Of a DNA stretch of 64,000 nt, positions 1-11,353 are shown in pieces (within the stretch, counting starts at the first letter, position 1; every line of letters begins with the position of its first letter). The notes below the pieces were generated by a model. That model did no database searches and was not told the origin of the DNA. It saw nothing but the letters and a program-made list of their open reading frames with translations. The stretch comes from Hemileia vastatrix. Lineage: Eukaryota; Basidiomycota; Pucciniomycetes; Pucciniales; Zaghouaniaceae. The stretch is from assembly GCA_030280995.1 (NCBI GenBank), contig JASXTE010000010.1, positions 19,857,823 through 19,921,822 on the forward strand, read 5' to 3'. Made by a program: the position numbers and the translations under genes.

Positions 1-522
1 TCAGTATATATGTGAATCTCGCATTGACATCTGAAATTAAATTTAACAAATATTCATAAAGGATTATCCTTTTTTTTCATATAATATACTAATTAAGTGT
101 ATCTCCATTGTTTAGGAGTAAATTCTAATTTAAAAAATTTTGTATTTACCCGTGGCAATTTTAATATGGGATATAAATTTGTTATTATTTGTTTTTCACA
201 CTAAAAGTCCCCAAAGAATTACTAGTATTTTCTGTTAGCTACATCAAATTTCGCTTCAATATAAACAGATTGTGATTTAGCATGTTACTCAGTTTACCCC
301 ACTATGAATAATACATGTTAAAAAAAGCTCAAATAATATAAAATCCCCCTCTTTATGTTTTCTGTTTCTTTCATCCTCACTTTAATTTTAATCTTATTAA
401 ATTTTTTATCCTATTAAAATATCAACTTCAATTTTCTAGAATAGAGTTTCTTATAATTGTTCATCATATTACATCATAATTTTTTGATATCGAATACTTT
501 TTTTTAATATTCATTAATCAAT
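1..522. other. AT-rich region, no gene seen
   Basis: No open frame with protein-like composition and no repeat shared with the rest of the window was found. It probably contains the upstream region of the gene starting at 523, but I see no convincing promoter motif. Confidence 0.5.
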
Positions 523-2950
523 ATGTCTAGTATACAAAATCCTACACCTCCACTTTGTATGTATATCATGTTCCTCTCTCTTAATTTATATATTTCACTT
601 ATGTTCTATATCTTTTTTTTTCAAAAATTTGATTTTCCAGCACCCAAATGTGTTTCATCCCACTCTCTGATTGATACTTGCTTTGAAGCTTTTGAGCTTG
701 CACCATGTCTGCCACATGGCATGGCACCTAACCCTCCTGTACTTAGCAATGAGAGGCAGGAAATAACAAGAGTTCAGTATCGCAATTTACTTGAATTGGC
801 TAGAGATAAAACAGAAGAGCTTGTCAAGATCCTTAACAATAATCCTTCTCCTTCATATTTATCTAACCCTTGTAATGAATTACTCCAATATGTGAAAAGC
901 CTTGAAAAATGTATGTTCATCACCTTTTTTGTCTCCTTTTAAATTAGTAGATAAGATTATTAATATTTTTTTTTCTTCATATATATTTGTAGCTTATGAG
1001 GAGGGTATGATTCCTCCTGATGAAGTCATTGTCATTAGGGATGATGATGAGACAGATGAACCATCAGCTTCAACTCATGCTTCAACTTCTAAGGAAAATC
1101 TTGAAACACCTGTTATCCGCTCCAAGAAAAAGAGATTATCCCAAGGCTCCTCTTTTGTTCGACGTATTAAACCGGCTTCTGCTAATGAATTTTCTGATGT
1201 ATCAAATAATAAATCTCAAAAAAAAAGCAAAGGTTTTGATAATGAGTATATTCTTGTTTCCTTTTTTTATTGTTATTCTTTTATCTTTAAAATTCAATCA
1301 TATATCTCTTTTATTGCTTACATATTGTACTTTTTATCTTTCTTTTGATATTTTGTACCAGAAACTCACCTGCTGTAGATTGTTCCATCCATAAACGCCC
1401 TCTCCCTGATGAAGATGATGAAAAGAGCAATGAAAATAGCGATGATCAACTATCAGAATATGAAGCTATGCTTGTTCATCAAAAAAAGCAAAGTTTAAAA
1501 TCTTCTTCAAGACATGTTGATATGTTTGATAAAGATGATGATTCAAGCAGCTCATCACCAAATTCCTTCATTTCTAAGAAGCAATACCCATCACCTCCTA
1601 AATTACCTACTTTGACCTCTTTGAAAGCTTCTCTACCAATGAAATCAACTCCAATCAAGATATCGAAAAAACCTCTAACTTATTCACCCTCAGTTCTAAA
1701 AGAATCTGATTTGCAGGAGGAATTCTGTAAAATTCATAATTTTTATAAAGGTAGAATCAGCACGGCAAAGGTCCTCAGGTCGTGGTTGGAAATTGTTACT
1801 CTCCTTGAATTACGCTCTTCTACTTCTTCCCAAGAACCCATGTCAAATATTCCAATGTTTACTTTTCATTGGGAAAAATCTTGTGGAGAAGATTGGCTTT
1901 CAAAACTTACTGAGTTATATAAGTTACCATAATTTTTAGTCTTGACTTTTGTTCTTTTACTTATTTTTTTTTTCCTTTTGTAGCAAATATTTTTTTAGAG
2001 ATTGATAGCTCACAGCTATGGGTACTCGATAATATTGATTTCAAAAAAATGGAAGATTTATGTGATCCTGATGGTTTAAATACTGAAATTCTTTCCTCAA
2101 CAAAGAAAACGGATCACCCTGAATCCAATCTTATCCGAATGCTCATGAGATTAATGATCCCAAGTGACCACTGCCGTTCTTCATGGGTATCTCTTATATC
2201 ATCTTCACTTTATCTGACCGCACATGATTTCAGCCAGCTTCCATCACATCAAAAAATTAACTCAGATTGTCCAATTGAGCGTGGTCTTCAGCTTCTAGCT
2301 CACCTTTCAAATCTGAAGAGTCCGATTTCTGATGGCTTAGAAGTTGGTCCCACTGCACTTCAAACCCGTGATATATCAATGTCAACTCTTCTTCAAATCA
2401 GCAATATTATCATTGATATAATTATGTCAATTATCATTCTTAAATCAAAATATTGTGCTGCAACAATATCAAGTGGCAAGACTAGTGAAGCTCAACAATC
2501 AAGTGAGAAAAACGAAAATACTGAACTGACTATAATGAGAGAGAAACAAAAGGCTGCACTAAACAAAATAAATTCTGAATACTCCCACCACCGATATCAA
2601 TCTTTCACATTCTATATAATTGATGGTGTCCGTGGTTTATTTCTGAGCTCTCAAGATCATAGATTGGCTTCAGCAGCTGATTGCTTGGAGGTAATATCAG
2701 AAGTTAAGTTTCTTAATTTACATGAAAAAAAAATCATTTGATGGAAGAAATAATTTGGAAAAATTTAAATAACTATATTTTAACATTAATAAAACCTTTT
2801 ATAGGCAAGTGTGATCCATTTCCTTTAAAATTTGATACCCCAAGTCCTTCGGGAATTGCTAGGGCTATTTCTGCAGATTTTCTTAATCACTGGAGCTCCA
2901 TTCAGCCAGTATCACCTTTTTTTGCTAAACATAGCCTTTCAATAAATTAA
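523..2950 (+). CDS. Hypothetical protein, six-exon gene
   Basis: I do not recognise the product. Splice signals and reading frame support exons 523-556, 641-910, 993-1245, 1362-1922, 1984-2690 and 2810-2950. Intron 1 begins GTATGT and ends CAG; introns 2 and 3 (911-992, 1246-1361) keep frame exactly. The protein would be about 654 residues: a short N-terminus, a helical segment rich in Glu/Lys, an acidic Ser/Asp-rich low-complexity middle (exons 3-4, for example DDDETDE and SSSSS runs) and a more ordered C-terminal half. Two oddities: exon 5 reads through only if one T is removed from the seven-T run near 1991, and the last intron works only with the downstream of two tandem acceptors (TAG at 2802-2804, AAG at 2807-2809). 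The neighbour, a Tet-like oxygenase gene, converges on it. It may be a host gene or part of an unrecognised mobile element; no function is assigned. Confidence 0.6.
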
Positions 2951-3749
2951 TATTCCAACATGTAAATAGATAAAGTTCTGTCTATATGATATATCTTGTA
3001 TAATTCAAGTTATTTTCCTTCAAATACGTCAAAAATGTGACCATCTTTGAAATTTATTAAGTAACCTTTGACATGATTTTCTAAATTAATTATTAAATAA
3101 AATTATTGTAAGTCCAGCAATAACAAAGATTTTAAAATCTACTTATATGATTTCAAATACTTGTATTAAATTCTTAAATATTTTATTGTTTATATAAAAA
3201 TATGATAACTGCTCTAGTTTTGTTACTTTACCTTTAATATTATATAATCTATTAATTATTACAAATATTTTCGTTGATTGTAACATTTTTAATCAGAAGT
3301 AGAACAATTTAAATAATTAAATGAGTACATTCTTAAAAAAATACAATTTAATCTATTATTGATTCAAAATTCTTTCTTCAACTCTTTATTATTACCTTTT
3401 TTATTAATAAGCCTGTTTGACCTAAAATACTATACAGTTAATTTGGTAGCATTAAAAGCACATTTTTATGGCTAATATATTTCAAATTCTTTATTATAGT
3501 TTTTTTTATTTTAGAACCTTTGCTACCAATTTAATAAAAATGACATTTAAAGATTTCACAACTTATATATTTCCTCAAAAGTAAATCAAATTTTCTTATA
3601 ATATTATGAAAAAAAATTATTTTATTTCACAAATAAAAAAAATAGATAATACTATAATTATCAAAACTCAAAATGTTACAGCTACTCCCAGTATTTATCA
3701 TGTTTAAATTTGCATTAAGTTGTGTATATATAATATAAATTTTTAATAT
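2951..3749. other. Intergenic gap between convergent genes, no gene seen
   Basis: About 80% AT. Both flanking genes end here, so it should hold two polyadenylation regions. No repeat or ORF of interest was found. Confidence 0.5.
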
Positions 3750-5642
3750 TTATATATCTAGATTTTTTAGATTTGTCTTAACATTAGATAAATAATACTT
3801 TGCTGATTCTATTTCTTCCTCTATTAAGTCATCTCTTTTCAAAAAAACTCTCAAAGCACTAATCAAATATTCTAACCTAAATTTTTCTTTTTTAATTTCT
3901 AAGTATTCTGAAATATCAATATCAAAAACATTAAGCTTTTCTATAGCATGAAAAAGTCTAGTGCTGATTTGAATAGAAGAACCTATCCTAGTGAAGCTAG
4001 GAATTTCATGACATCTTGAGGTAAAATGCCTTAGTTGATTGGCAGGCCATAATGTCACTGTTATTCCATTAGTTGCTTCAAAGTTGATTTTACTTCGAAT
4101 TTCGGGAAACATAAGTACTCCACCTATTTGTCGTGGTTGGGTCTTATCATACTTCATATGAATGGTGTTTTTTTCTGTATCTTTAGGAAAAAATATTCCT
4201 AAAGTATACTCACTTGCATCCTTATCGAGATCAACCTCATTAGAGAACCCATTACCATTCCCTCCAGATGTCCAAGTTAAATTACTAGCAAACGGTACAC
4301 CCTCTTCTTCACTAGAAACTTTTGAAAATCCAGGAATACCAAGTTTTGCACAAAGATTAGTTGCCTCATTGTACTTTACATATGATATTTTTTTAAAAAA
4401 ATATTCAAAGTACATTGCAATCCTCTTCATTCGTTTTTACAATATCATCAGTGTATTCATCTGCAAGGAAAAGCATTCAAAAATTCAGTATTTAAATTAA
4501 AAAAAGTGATACTTACGAATATGTAAAGATTTCTTTCTATCTAAAATAAAGCCACCACCAAACATTTTTCCAAAACCACCAGCTCTTTGATGATAACCAT
4601 TATTTTTAATTTCATGTTCGCAGTAAGAAAGATCCTTAATGCATCGCACCGTAGCTTCTAACATATCTAGTTCTTTGAGCTCATGAATTTCAAAAGTCTG
4701 CACAAGAACATTAGGTATTAAGACACCTTTTGGTTTATAAATACTACATCCAGGAAAAAAATTGTAATAATTATTGCAATCTGTCATATTATTTGCATAA
4801 GATCGTGCATATAAATGTGGCTTCTTCCCCTTTGTATCCATTCCAAGAGCGTTTACAAGTTTCATTCCAGTAGCAATGTCTTTTGCCCACCTATTGTTAG
4901 AGTTCTTCCCTGGCCGTTTTTTTTTCAAATCCTTACTCATTGATGGTTCAATCCTAAGAGAATTCAATTTTGATTTAAAATAGAAAAAAATCAAAAATTA
5001 GAAAATAGTAACATAATTTCAATTATCAGTCAATGATACCTTTAACTTTATCATATCTTCAATATTAGAAATACAAAAGTTAGCATATCTACATATTAGT
5101 AAATTTATATACTTTTTCTTTATTTCAAATATTAAGAAAGCGTTTCAAAGGTATACTTTATTAAATTATACATATAAAGAGTATAGCTTTATCCTGTATG
5201 CATTCAGCAAGTACGAGATTTGGCTCTACACTTAATATTAATAATATAATGAAAGTATAACTCCAATACACTAGTAATATTAAAAAATTTACGGAATTAT
5301 GATATCCACATATATAAAATGAAAAATCTTGCTCTGATCAATATATTGACTTAGAAAGTTATACTTCAATAAATTATTAATTTTTAAATTGTAGCATTGT
5401 CCTGTATGCTTTCAGCAAGTACGAGACTTTGAAACAACTTAAAAATCAATAAATTAAAGGTAAAGTAAAAACAATCTAATTATTATTATGAAAAGCAAAA
5501 CATTATCCTGTATGCTTTCAGCAAGTACGAGATGATGTTTTACTTTTCATATTAATAATATAATGGTTGAGAAAGTATTAAAGAAATATAGAAAAATGAT
5601 AAGCAAAACATGAACTTACATGTCTATAAAATCTTCTTCCAT
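3750..5642 (-). CDS. Tet-like 2OG-Fe(II) oxygenase domain protein, ligand-substituted
   Basis: Exons on the minus strand are 5642-5620 (MEEDFID), 4953-4517 and 4460-3750, with GTAAGT donors and CTTAG and TGCAG acceptors. About 389 residues if one extra base in the 5' part of exon 3 (about 4437-4405) is an error or frameshift. The family signature is seen in order: GIPGF, PFASNLTW, SNEVDLDKD, YTLGIFFP, GGVLMFPE, a distal His in LRHFTS, and FTRIGSSIQIS with the Arg expected to bind 2-oxoglutarate. Family members usually carry HxD where this protein has DLD (codon GAT), so one iron ligand looks lost. Related TET/JBP enzymes oxidise methylated bases; activity here is doubtful. Intron 1 is 666 nt and holds three palindromes; intron 2 is 56 nt. 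Family assignment is by remembered motif pattern, not by a search. Confidence 0.7.
5150..5260. repeat. Intronic palindrome 1 with conserved core
   Basis: Core 5192-5218 contains ATTCAGCAAGTACGAGA. The left arm (about 5150-5191) and right arm (5219-5260) are imperfect reverse complements over roughly 42 nt. It lies within intron 1 of the Tet-like gene. Confidence 0.75.
5369..5456. repeat. Intronic palindrome 2 with conserved core
   Basis: Core 5400-5426 is the same 27 nt with one base change (T for A at core position 11). Arms 5369-5399 and 5427-5456 pair at roughly 23 of 30 positions, although the arm sequence differs from palindromes 1 and 3. Confidence 0.75.
5474..5564. repeat. Intronic palindrome 3 with conserved core
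   Basis: Core 5506-5532 is identical to that of palindrome 2. Arms 5474-5505 and 5533-5564 pair at about 27 of 32 positions. The right arm shares ATTAATAATATAATG with palindrome 1, so the units are related but diverged. Confidence 0.75.
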
Positions 5643-6686
5643 TTGTAGCTGATTGATCAAAATTAATTATAAAGTTTATTTTATAATCACTGTTTTAAAA
5701 AATAAATGGTTAGATAAATAAATTGAACATTTTTGATAAGGAATAAAGAAAAGTAAATTGACAAACAAATAAAAAAACTTTAAGTTAACTGAAAAAGAAT
5801 TATTTTATAATGAATCGAAAGGGTACAGTAAAAGATACCATAAAAATAAATTCAGAATTAGAATCATTAGATTAACTTGTCAAAAGTGTAAAAAAGTGTA
5901 ACAAACCAAAATGATATGAAATGCAATAGCAAGAAAAATTTGCTTACCGGTAATCAGATAAGGTCAAGAAAATAGTACCAATAATTCAAAATGATAGAGC
6001 AAAAATATGATTGATAATTTTTGAAAAAGGTAAGTGAGAAAAAGAAAGGAAAAATAAATTGGGTGGCAAACAGATGTATATATCATGAATTTTCACTGAT
6101 CACATTTTCAAAAAAATGCAGCTCTCCAAGTCATATGATAAACTTCATCTAAATTCCAAGAATGATGTTGCCAAGGCACTGTACACAGCATGATCATTTT
6201 TTCCTATGCATATACTAATTCCAGCTAGAATTTACTTGGCTGCATGTTGTACAGATGCACATTTGTGGAACACTAAATTTCACATCTAAAAAAAATTGAC
6301 GCCACATAATTCTAGCTACCATGTTTCACGTAGCTAAAAAACATACACTCATCACATTTAAATTTACATTGCGCCAAAATTAATTCATTTTTGAATTTTT
6401 TTAAAGGAAACTATAATGTGCACCACCTATTTCTAAAATATGAACCTCCGCACCATATTAAATTGGGAGACTTTTAATTATGCAATTTTTTTGCCGTGAC
6501 CTTTTTCCTGATCTTACTTGGTTCAAAATATTGAAACATGGCCAATGTTGATGAAAGAAACATTTGATTTTGTTTCTATGTGTAACAATGGAAGGCTGTT
6601 TCTTACTGGCTGAAGAGTGTTGTATATTTTATTTGAACAAATTTTTATTTTTTTATGTATTTTATTTAAAAAATTTACTTTTTATT
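5643..6686. other. Upstream region of the Tet-like gene, no gene seen
   Basis: AT-rich, non-coding. It should contain the promoter of the minus-strand gene starting at 5642. I see no repeat shared with other parts of the window. Confidence 0.45.
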
Positions 6687-7407
6687 GCAGCCAGATTTAT
6701 ACTGGCTGCTTTTTAGAAACCTTAATTTATGACCCAAGCCTTTGAAATTGGCTTGGGTCCCTTACATTGCAATTTAGTACTTCCAGCCAGGTTTCCCTGG
6801 CTGGAAGTGTCTCTTTCAAGCAATCGAAGTCGCTTTTAGCGACTTCGATTGCTTGCTGTAATGTTTGCCACCCTCCCAGCTAATTTACTAGGCTGGGAGG
6901 TGGCCAAAGCAGTGTGCAACGCGCGTTGCTGCTGCAAGTAACGCGCGTTGCACAATCGCTACCATATTTCATGCAGCTGATATCAAGTCAGCTGCATGAG
7001 ATATGCGCAGCATGTGCAATGCGCGCTGCATGCAGCAGAAACGCGCGTTGCATGCAATGCGCATTACTTGCAGCAGCGATGCGTGTTGCATGTGCTGCAT
7101 GCAGTGCATTGCACAGCCAGTTTTTTTCTGGCTGTGCAATGCAGACAGAGAAACCAAAGTCCCTGCAAGGGACTTTGGTCTCTAAAATGGAAGCAACTTT
7201 CCCTACCAGGTGCAATCTGGTGGGAAAGTGAGAGAAACGTTAGACCGAAGTTGTTTGAAAGCAACTTCGGTCTTAAAAACATTAAAAATCATAAAAAAAA
7301 ATGAGAAATGTAGAAAAAAAAAAAAATTAAAAATTAAAACGTGAGTATAAGAAAAAAAAATAAGTTCTAGTGATACCAAAAATCCAAGCCAATTTCATTT
7401 GGCTTGG
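6687..7407. repeat. Array of about 14 distinct hairpins
   Basis: Consecutive inverted repeats with different stems and short loops: 6687-6709 (8 bp), 6731-6759 (10), 6779-6808 (13), 6817-6855 (17, perfect), 6872-6900 (9, extendable with bulges to 6864-6908), 6913-6954 (15), 6963-7005 (18 with one T-G), 7015-7052 (11 with one G-T), 7051-7092 (14 with two G-T), 7105-7143 (16, loop of seven T), 7153-7179 (12, loop GCA), 7196-7229 (13 with one bulge), 7242-7273 (12) and, after an A-rich gap, 7384-7407 (9). Stems are GC-rich and CpG-containing, loops mostly AT-rich, and both flanks are about 80% AT. Adjacent hairpins follow each other with very few unpaired bases. Short ORFs here are open on both strands because of the palindromes and are not counted as genes. 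The nature of the array is unknown. Confidence 0.85.
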
Positions 7408-9559
7408 TTATTTAATAATTATTTTTTAATACATTAAATTTAAAATTCAAACACCATAAAATATATGAATTTTTTTTATATGAATATTATAAATTTAATC
7501 TACCTCTTTCTCATAATTATATTTATAATTTTGTTTTTTTAATTTTTGACATTTAAGTTTATTTTTTGGAAATACAAAATTAAATTTTCAACTAAATTTT
7601 TTAGTAAGGTAAAATAAATTATAAATTTGACATTTTGTAATTGAATAATGAAAAAAATTTTAAATTTATTTAAAAAATATTTTTGTTAGAAGAATACAAA
7701 TATTTTAAGGGTAGAAATATGGTGCAAATTGTAAGTAAAAAAAATTATATTTTTTTTGTGAGGGGTTATTTCTATTTTTAAAAATATTTTTCAAAAACAT
7801 TCATTAAATACTGAATTAAATTAGTTTGAAACTCAAATTTTTTGTAAAATAATTAAAAATGAAATAATAATATTGTTGTATTTGATATAAAATTTGAATT
7901 GGTAATATTAATGTCTCTTTAAGTAAATTTGAAAATCATTTAAAAAGACCATGTTGATAAGTACTTCATTTTTGATATACAATGGTTATATATATATCTT
8001 ATATATATTTCTTGAGTGTTATTTTTATATACATTCAATAAAATTTGTAATATAAAATGCCATTTAATAATTAATTAATGTTCAACTTAGTTATAACAAC
8101 TTCATATTTAATACCAGCCACTAGTATTTACTTTTTAATTTAAAACTCCAATATAATATGAGAGTATCCTTATTTTGTCTGTATGTAATGAACAACAATA
8201 ACAGAACATAAATGAGTGGGTAGTTAATTACAATAAATAGTTGAAGAATAACCTATAAGAAATGGTAAGTTTATCAAAAAGAGTACATTAAAAAAATATA
8301 CTTTTGAATTTTTTTTGATATAATTTGGGTAGTTAAATGAAAATTTAAATTATCAGACATCAAAATGGATAAAATCTAAAAGTAGTGTTTATATAATAAG
8401 CCTCATATAAAAAAAGGATAAAAAATCTACTATGTAACTAAATTATTAAATATTAAGGTATTATTAAAATTATTGAAAAACTTATTTTACAGTTATAATG
8501 AAATCTAAATGTGAAAATAATGGTGGGATAATAGTAAGACTATGTGGAAACACTTTAATTTATACATACTTTCAACTATGTTCAGATAAAAAAATTGTTA
8601 AAATTGTATAATAACATCTAGTTAATAGTGATGCAATTTTATTTAGATCAAGAATAAATTTTTCTGAGGAAAAACTAATTAAATTGAGATATGGCCATCT
8701 CCTTTCAAGAGATAGAATAATAATAAAAATTTAAAAAATTATAATAAGTATTCTTAATCACCATTTTTGAAAAGTCTCTAGTAAAATTCATTATAATATA
8801 TCATTCATTGATTACATTATATGGAGTTTCATCTTGAAGTAGTGATGTGCAGCTTTGAACTTATGTTATGAAAAACAAAAAAGTTAAAAAATATATAGTT
8901 ATACTAATGAAAAAGCCAAAAATAAAAATACTATTATAAATTAAAAAAATAAAACTACATAAATTTTATTCTGCTCCAATGATGGAAGGGTACTATGTAT
9001 GAATTTCCACATGTTAAATCCAAACCTGCTTTAAGGCTAGTTTACAGGTAGAGCTATTAAGTTTCCTTAAATTCTAAAAATAACTTATGCATTTTACTAA
9101 TTATTTTTTTCTTGTTTCTTTCCAAAGTTGTTAGAGTTGCTTAATTAATACTGTTATCTTGATTGTAAGATATATAATTTTTTTTGAATACATGATTTAT
9201 TGTTTCAAAAATTATATTATAAATTTAAATCATTTATTTCATTTTCTAAAGCTTTATTGTCAAAGACACAACTCCATTTTCTATTACTTAACAAATATAT
9301 AAAAAGTGATAGTAAAATTTGAGGAATTTTCTTTTTGAGAGGGTCAAACTATATTGTGAAGATTTTTTCTAGAAATTCTTGTACTCTAAAACCAAATAAT
9401 TTTCTCCCTTAAGTAAGCCATTTCAAAAATATGAGAATATAAACAAGAATATTAACTTATCTTATTTTTATTTTCTTTACTGAAAGTTTTAGTTCAATCC
9501 CTTTTTTTATATGACATTAGTATAAAAACATGGTTAAATGCTACTATATAATTAATTTT

Positions 9560-9562
<3 letters not shown>

Positions 9563-9607
<45 letters not shown>
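9563..9607. repeat. (TA)n microsatellite
   Basis: Uninterrupted TA dinucleotides, 45 nt. Confidence 0.95.
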
Positions 9608-9614
<7 letters not shown>

Positions 9615-11321
9615 TTAGAACGTCATCCTTTTTTATTTACTTGAATAAATGGCTCAATTATAATACCCAACACTTATTAATGTTTCCCAAACTCAATAAC
9701 AAATTTCTCATATGAAATATTAGCTTCTAATATAAGAAGTTTATCTATAGATGATATTCAACATGTGATTTTACTTTTTAGATTCAGCTAAAATTAAACA
9801 AAAGGAGAAATCATGCATATGTGTATAAATGGTAACCATATGTTACTTAGAGGATTGTGAAATTCACTCATCAGAATGGTTTAAGTATTAAAATAAATTG
9901 AGGTCATTATTTTCTAGTATTTGAAACTAATTAGGAAATTATTCTAAAAATATATTTTAATGTGTATCATGTTTAAAAAGTTGGAAATATGATTTTTGAA
10001 AATTGTGAGTTTCTTATGAGATACCAAGCTTTAGTTTACATTGTTTCAAGTAGAATAGAATTTTAGTATTAGAAATTGAAAGCAATGTACCATTATCAGA
10101 TTTTAACTGTGTTCTACTTATAGAATGATTACATAACATTAAACATTATTTAAATCAAAAAGGTTTAAAAGATATTTAGAATTTTACCAAATTTCACCAT
10201 TTATTAATCTTTGATTTGAAAACAAACTATGATGTACACTCACTAGAAATAAGCAATCCCAGTTTTAACATAATTTATCAATCCAAAAATAATGAGTCAA
10301 TTAAAATGAAAATATATATTATTTCAAAACCAATTCTCTAGATTTAAAATATGATGCTTTAATGAAAAATTATTACAAAACTTTAATGCAATGAAGTCTC
10401 TTAAAAAATTCAAAAATAGAATATCAAAACAAGTAATTTCTGCAAAAAAAACTACTAACTATTGTAGATAAAGCATAAAAATAAGTCATATTTTTTAAAA
10501 AAATGATCTAACAATATTTATTTTTGTTAAAAAAATCAAAACATTGTTAAGTTTTCTTGTTATAATAATGTTAAAATCCACTAAACATTATCTAAAGGTG
10601 GTAAAATATGTTAAAAATAAGTTGAATTTTATGAGATAAAAATCAACAATTTTGTATCATTTCCTGTTGTGCTATGACTTTATTCCACCCTTTTTATCTG
10701 ATTCTTCCAGTATTACTTTGCTATGATCACTAGTTTTCAAGTTAAAATTTACAAATGTTCATTATACTTGATAATATGAAAAATAACTCAAACTTTTATA
10801 ACTACAAAATAAGATTTTGTAACTCCTTCTTTCAATCAATATTTGAAGAAATTTTAGTTTATTTGAGTAATGATTTTAAGAATAACAAAAAATTTGAAAT
10901 TCACAAGGAATTATTTCCAGAGACTATAATTATTTACTTGTGTAATGCATGAGCTACTTATCAATGATGTAAAACATCAGAAAAGTAAGTTATAGTTATA
11001 AATCTACAGATTATACTGTTTCTGGTATATATATCTTCAATAAATCTTTTAAACTTATCTTAGCCTACATACCACACAATAGAAAATCATTATATTAAAA
11101 ATGGAAAAAATTCTATGATAATATCATAAAGAATGATAACCATGGATTAATATTCCATAAAAATGGTTAATAATATTTTAAGAGAACCTAAATCAGTATT
11201 CTTTCATCAAAATATATCCTTTTTGTCTTTGTAATTTATTCCAAACAAATTTTTTGAAAGTTGAATCTATATATCTAATGCCAAAACCACTATTAAGTTC
11301 CCTCTTAGACTTTTTAAGAAA

Positions 11322-11322
11322 T

Positions 11323-11353
<31 letters not shown>
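11322..11353. repeat. (TA)n microsatellite, interrupted
   Basis: TA dinucleotides with one TG interruption, about 32 nt. Confidence 0.9.

Noticed and set aside
5192..5532. Three 27-nt repeats as a CRISPR array
   Set aside because: Only three units at unequal spacing (208 and 106 nt), flanked by inverted arms, in a spliced eukaryotic gene; no cas genes.
6914..7304. Several overlapping ORFs on both strands (60-105 codons)
   Set aside because: They exist because the hairpin array is palindromic and GC-rich; composition is Met/Cys/Ala/His-rich without domain-like sequence, and both strands are equally open.
9530..9715. 61-codon ORF with Tyr-Ile repeats
   Set aside because: Reading through a TA microsatellite.
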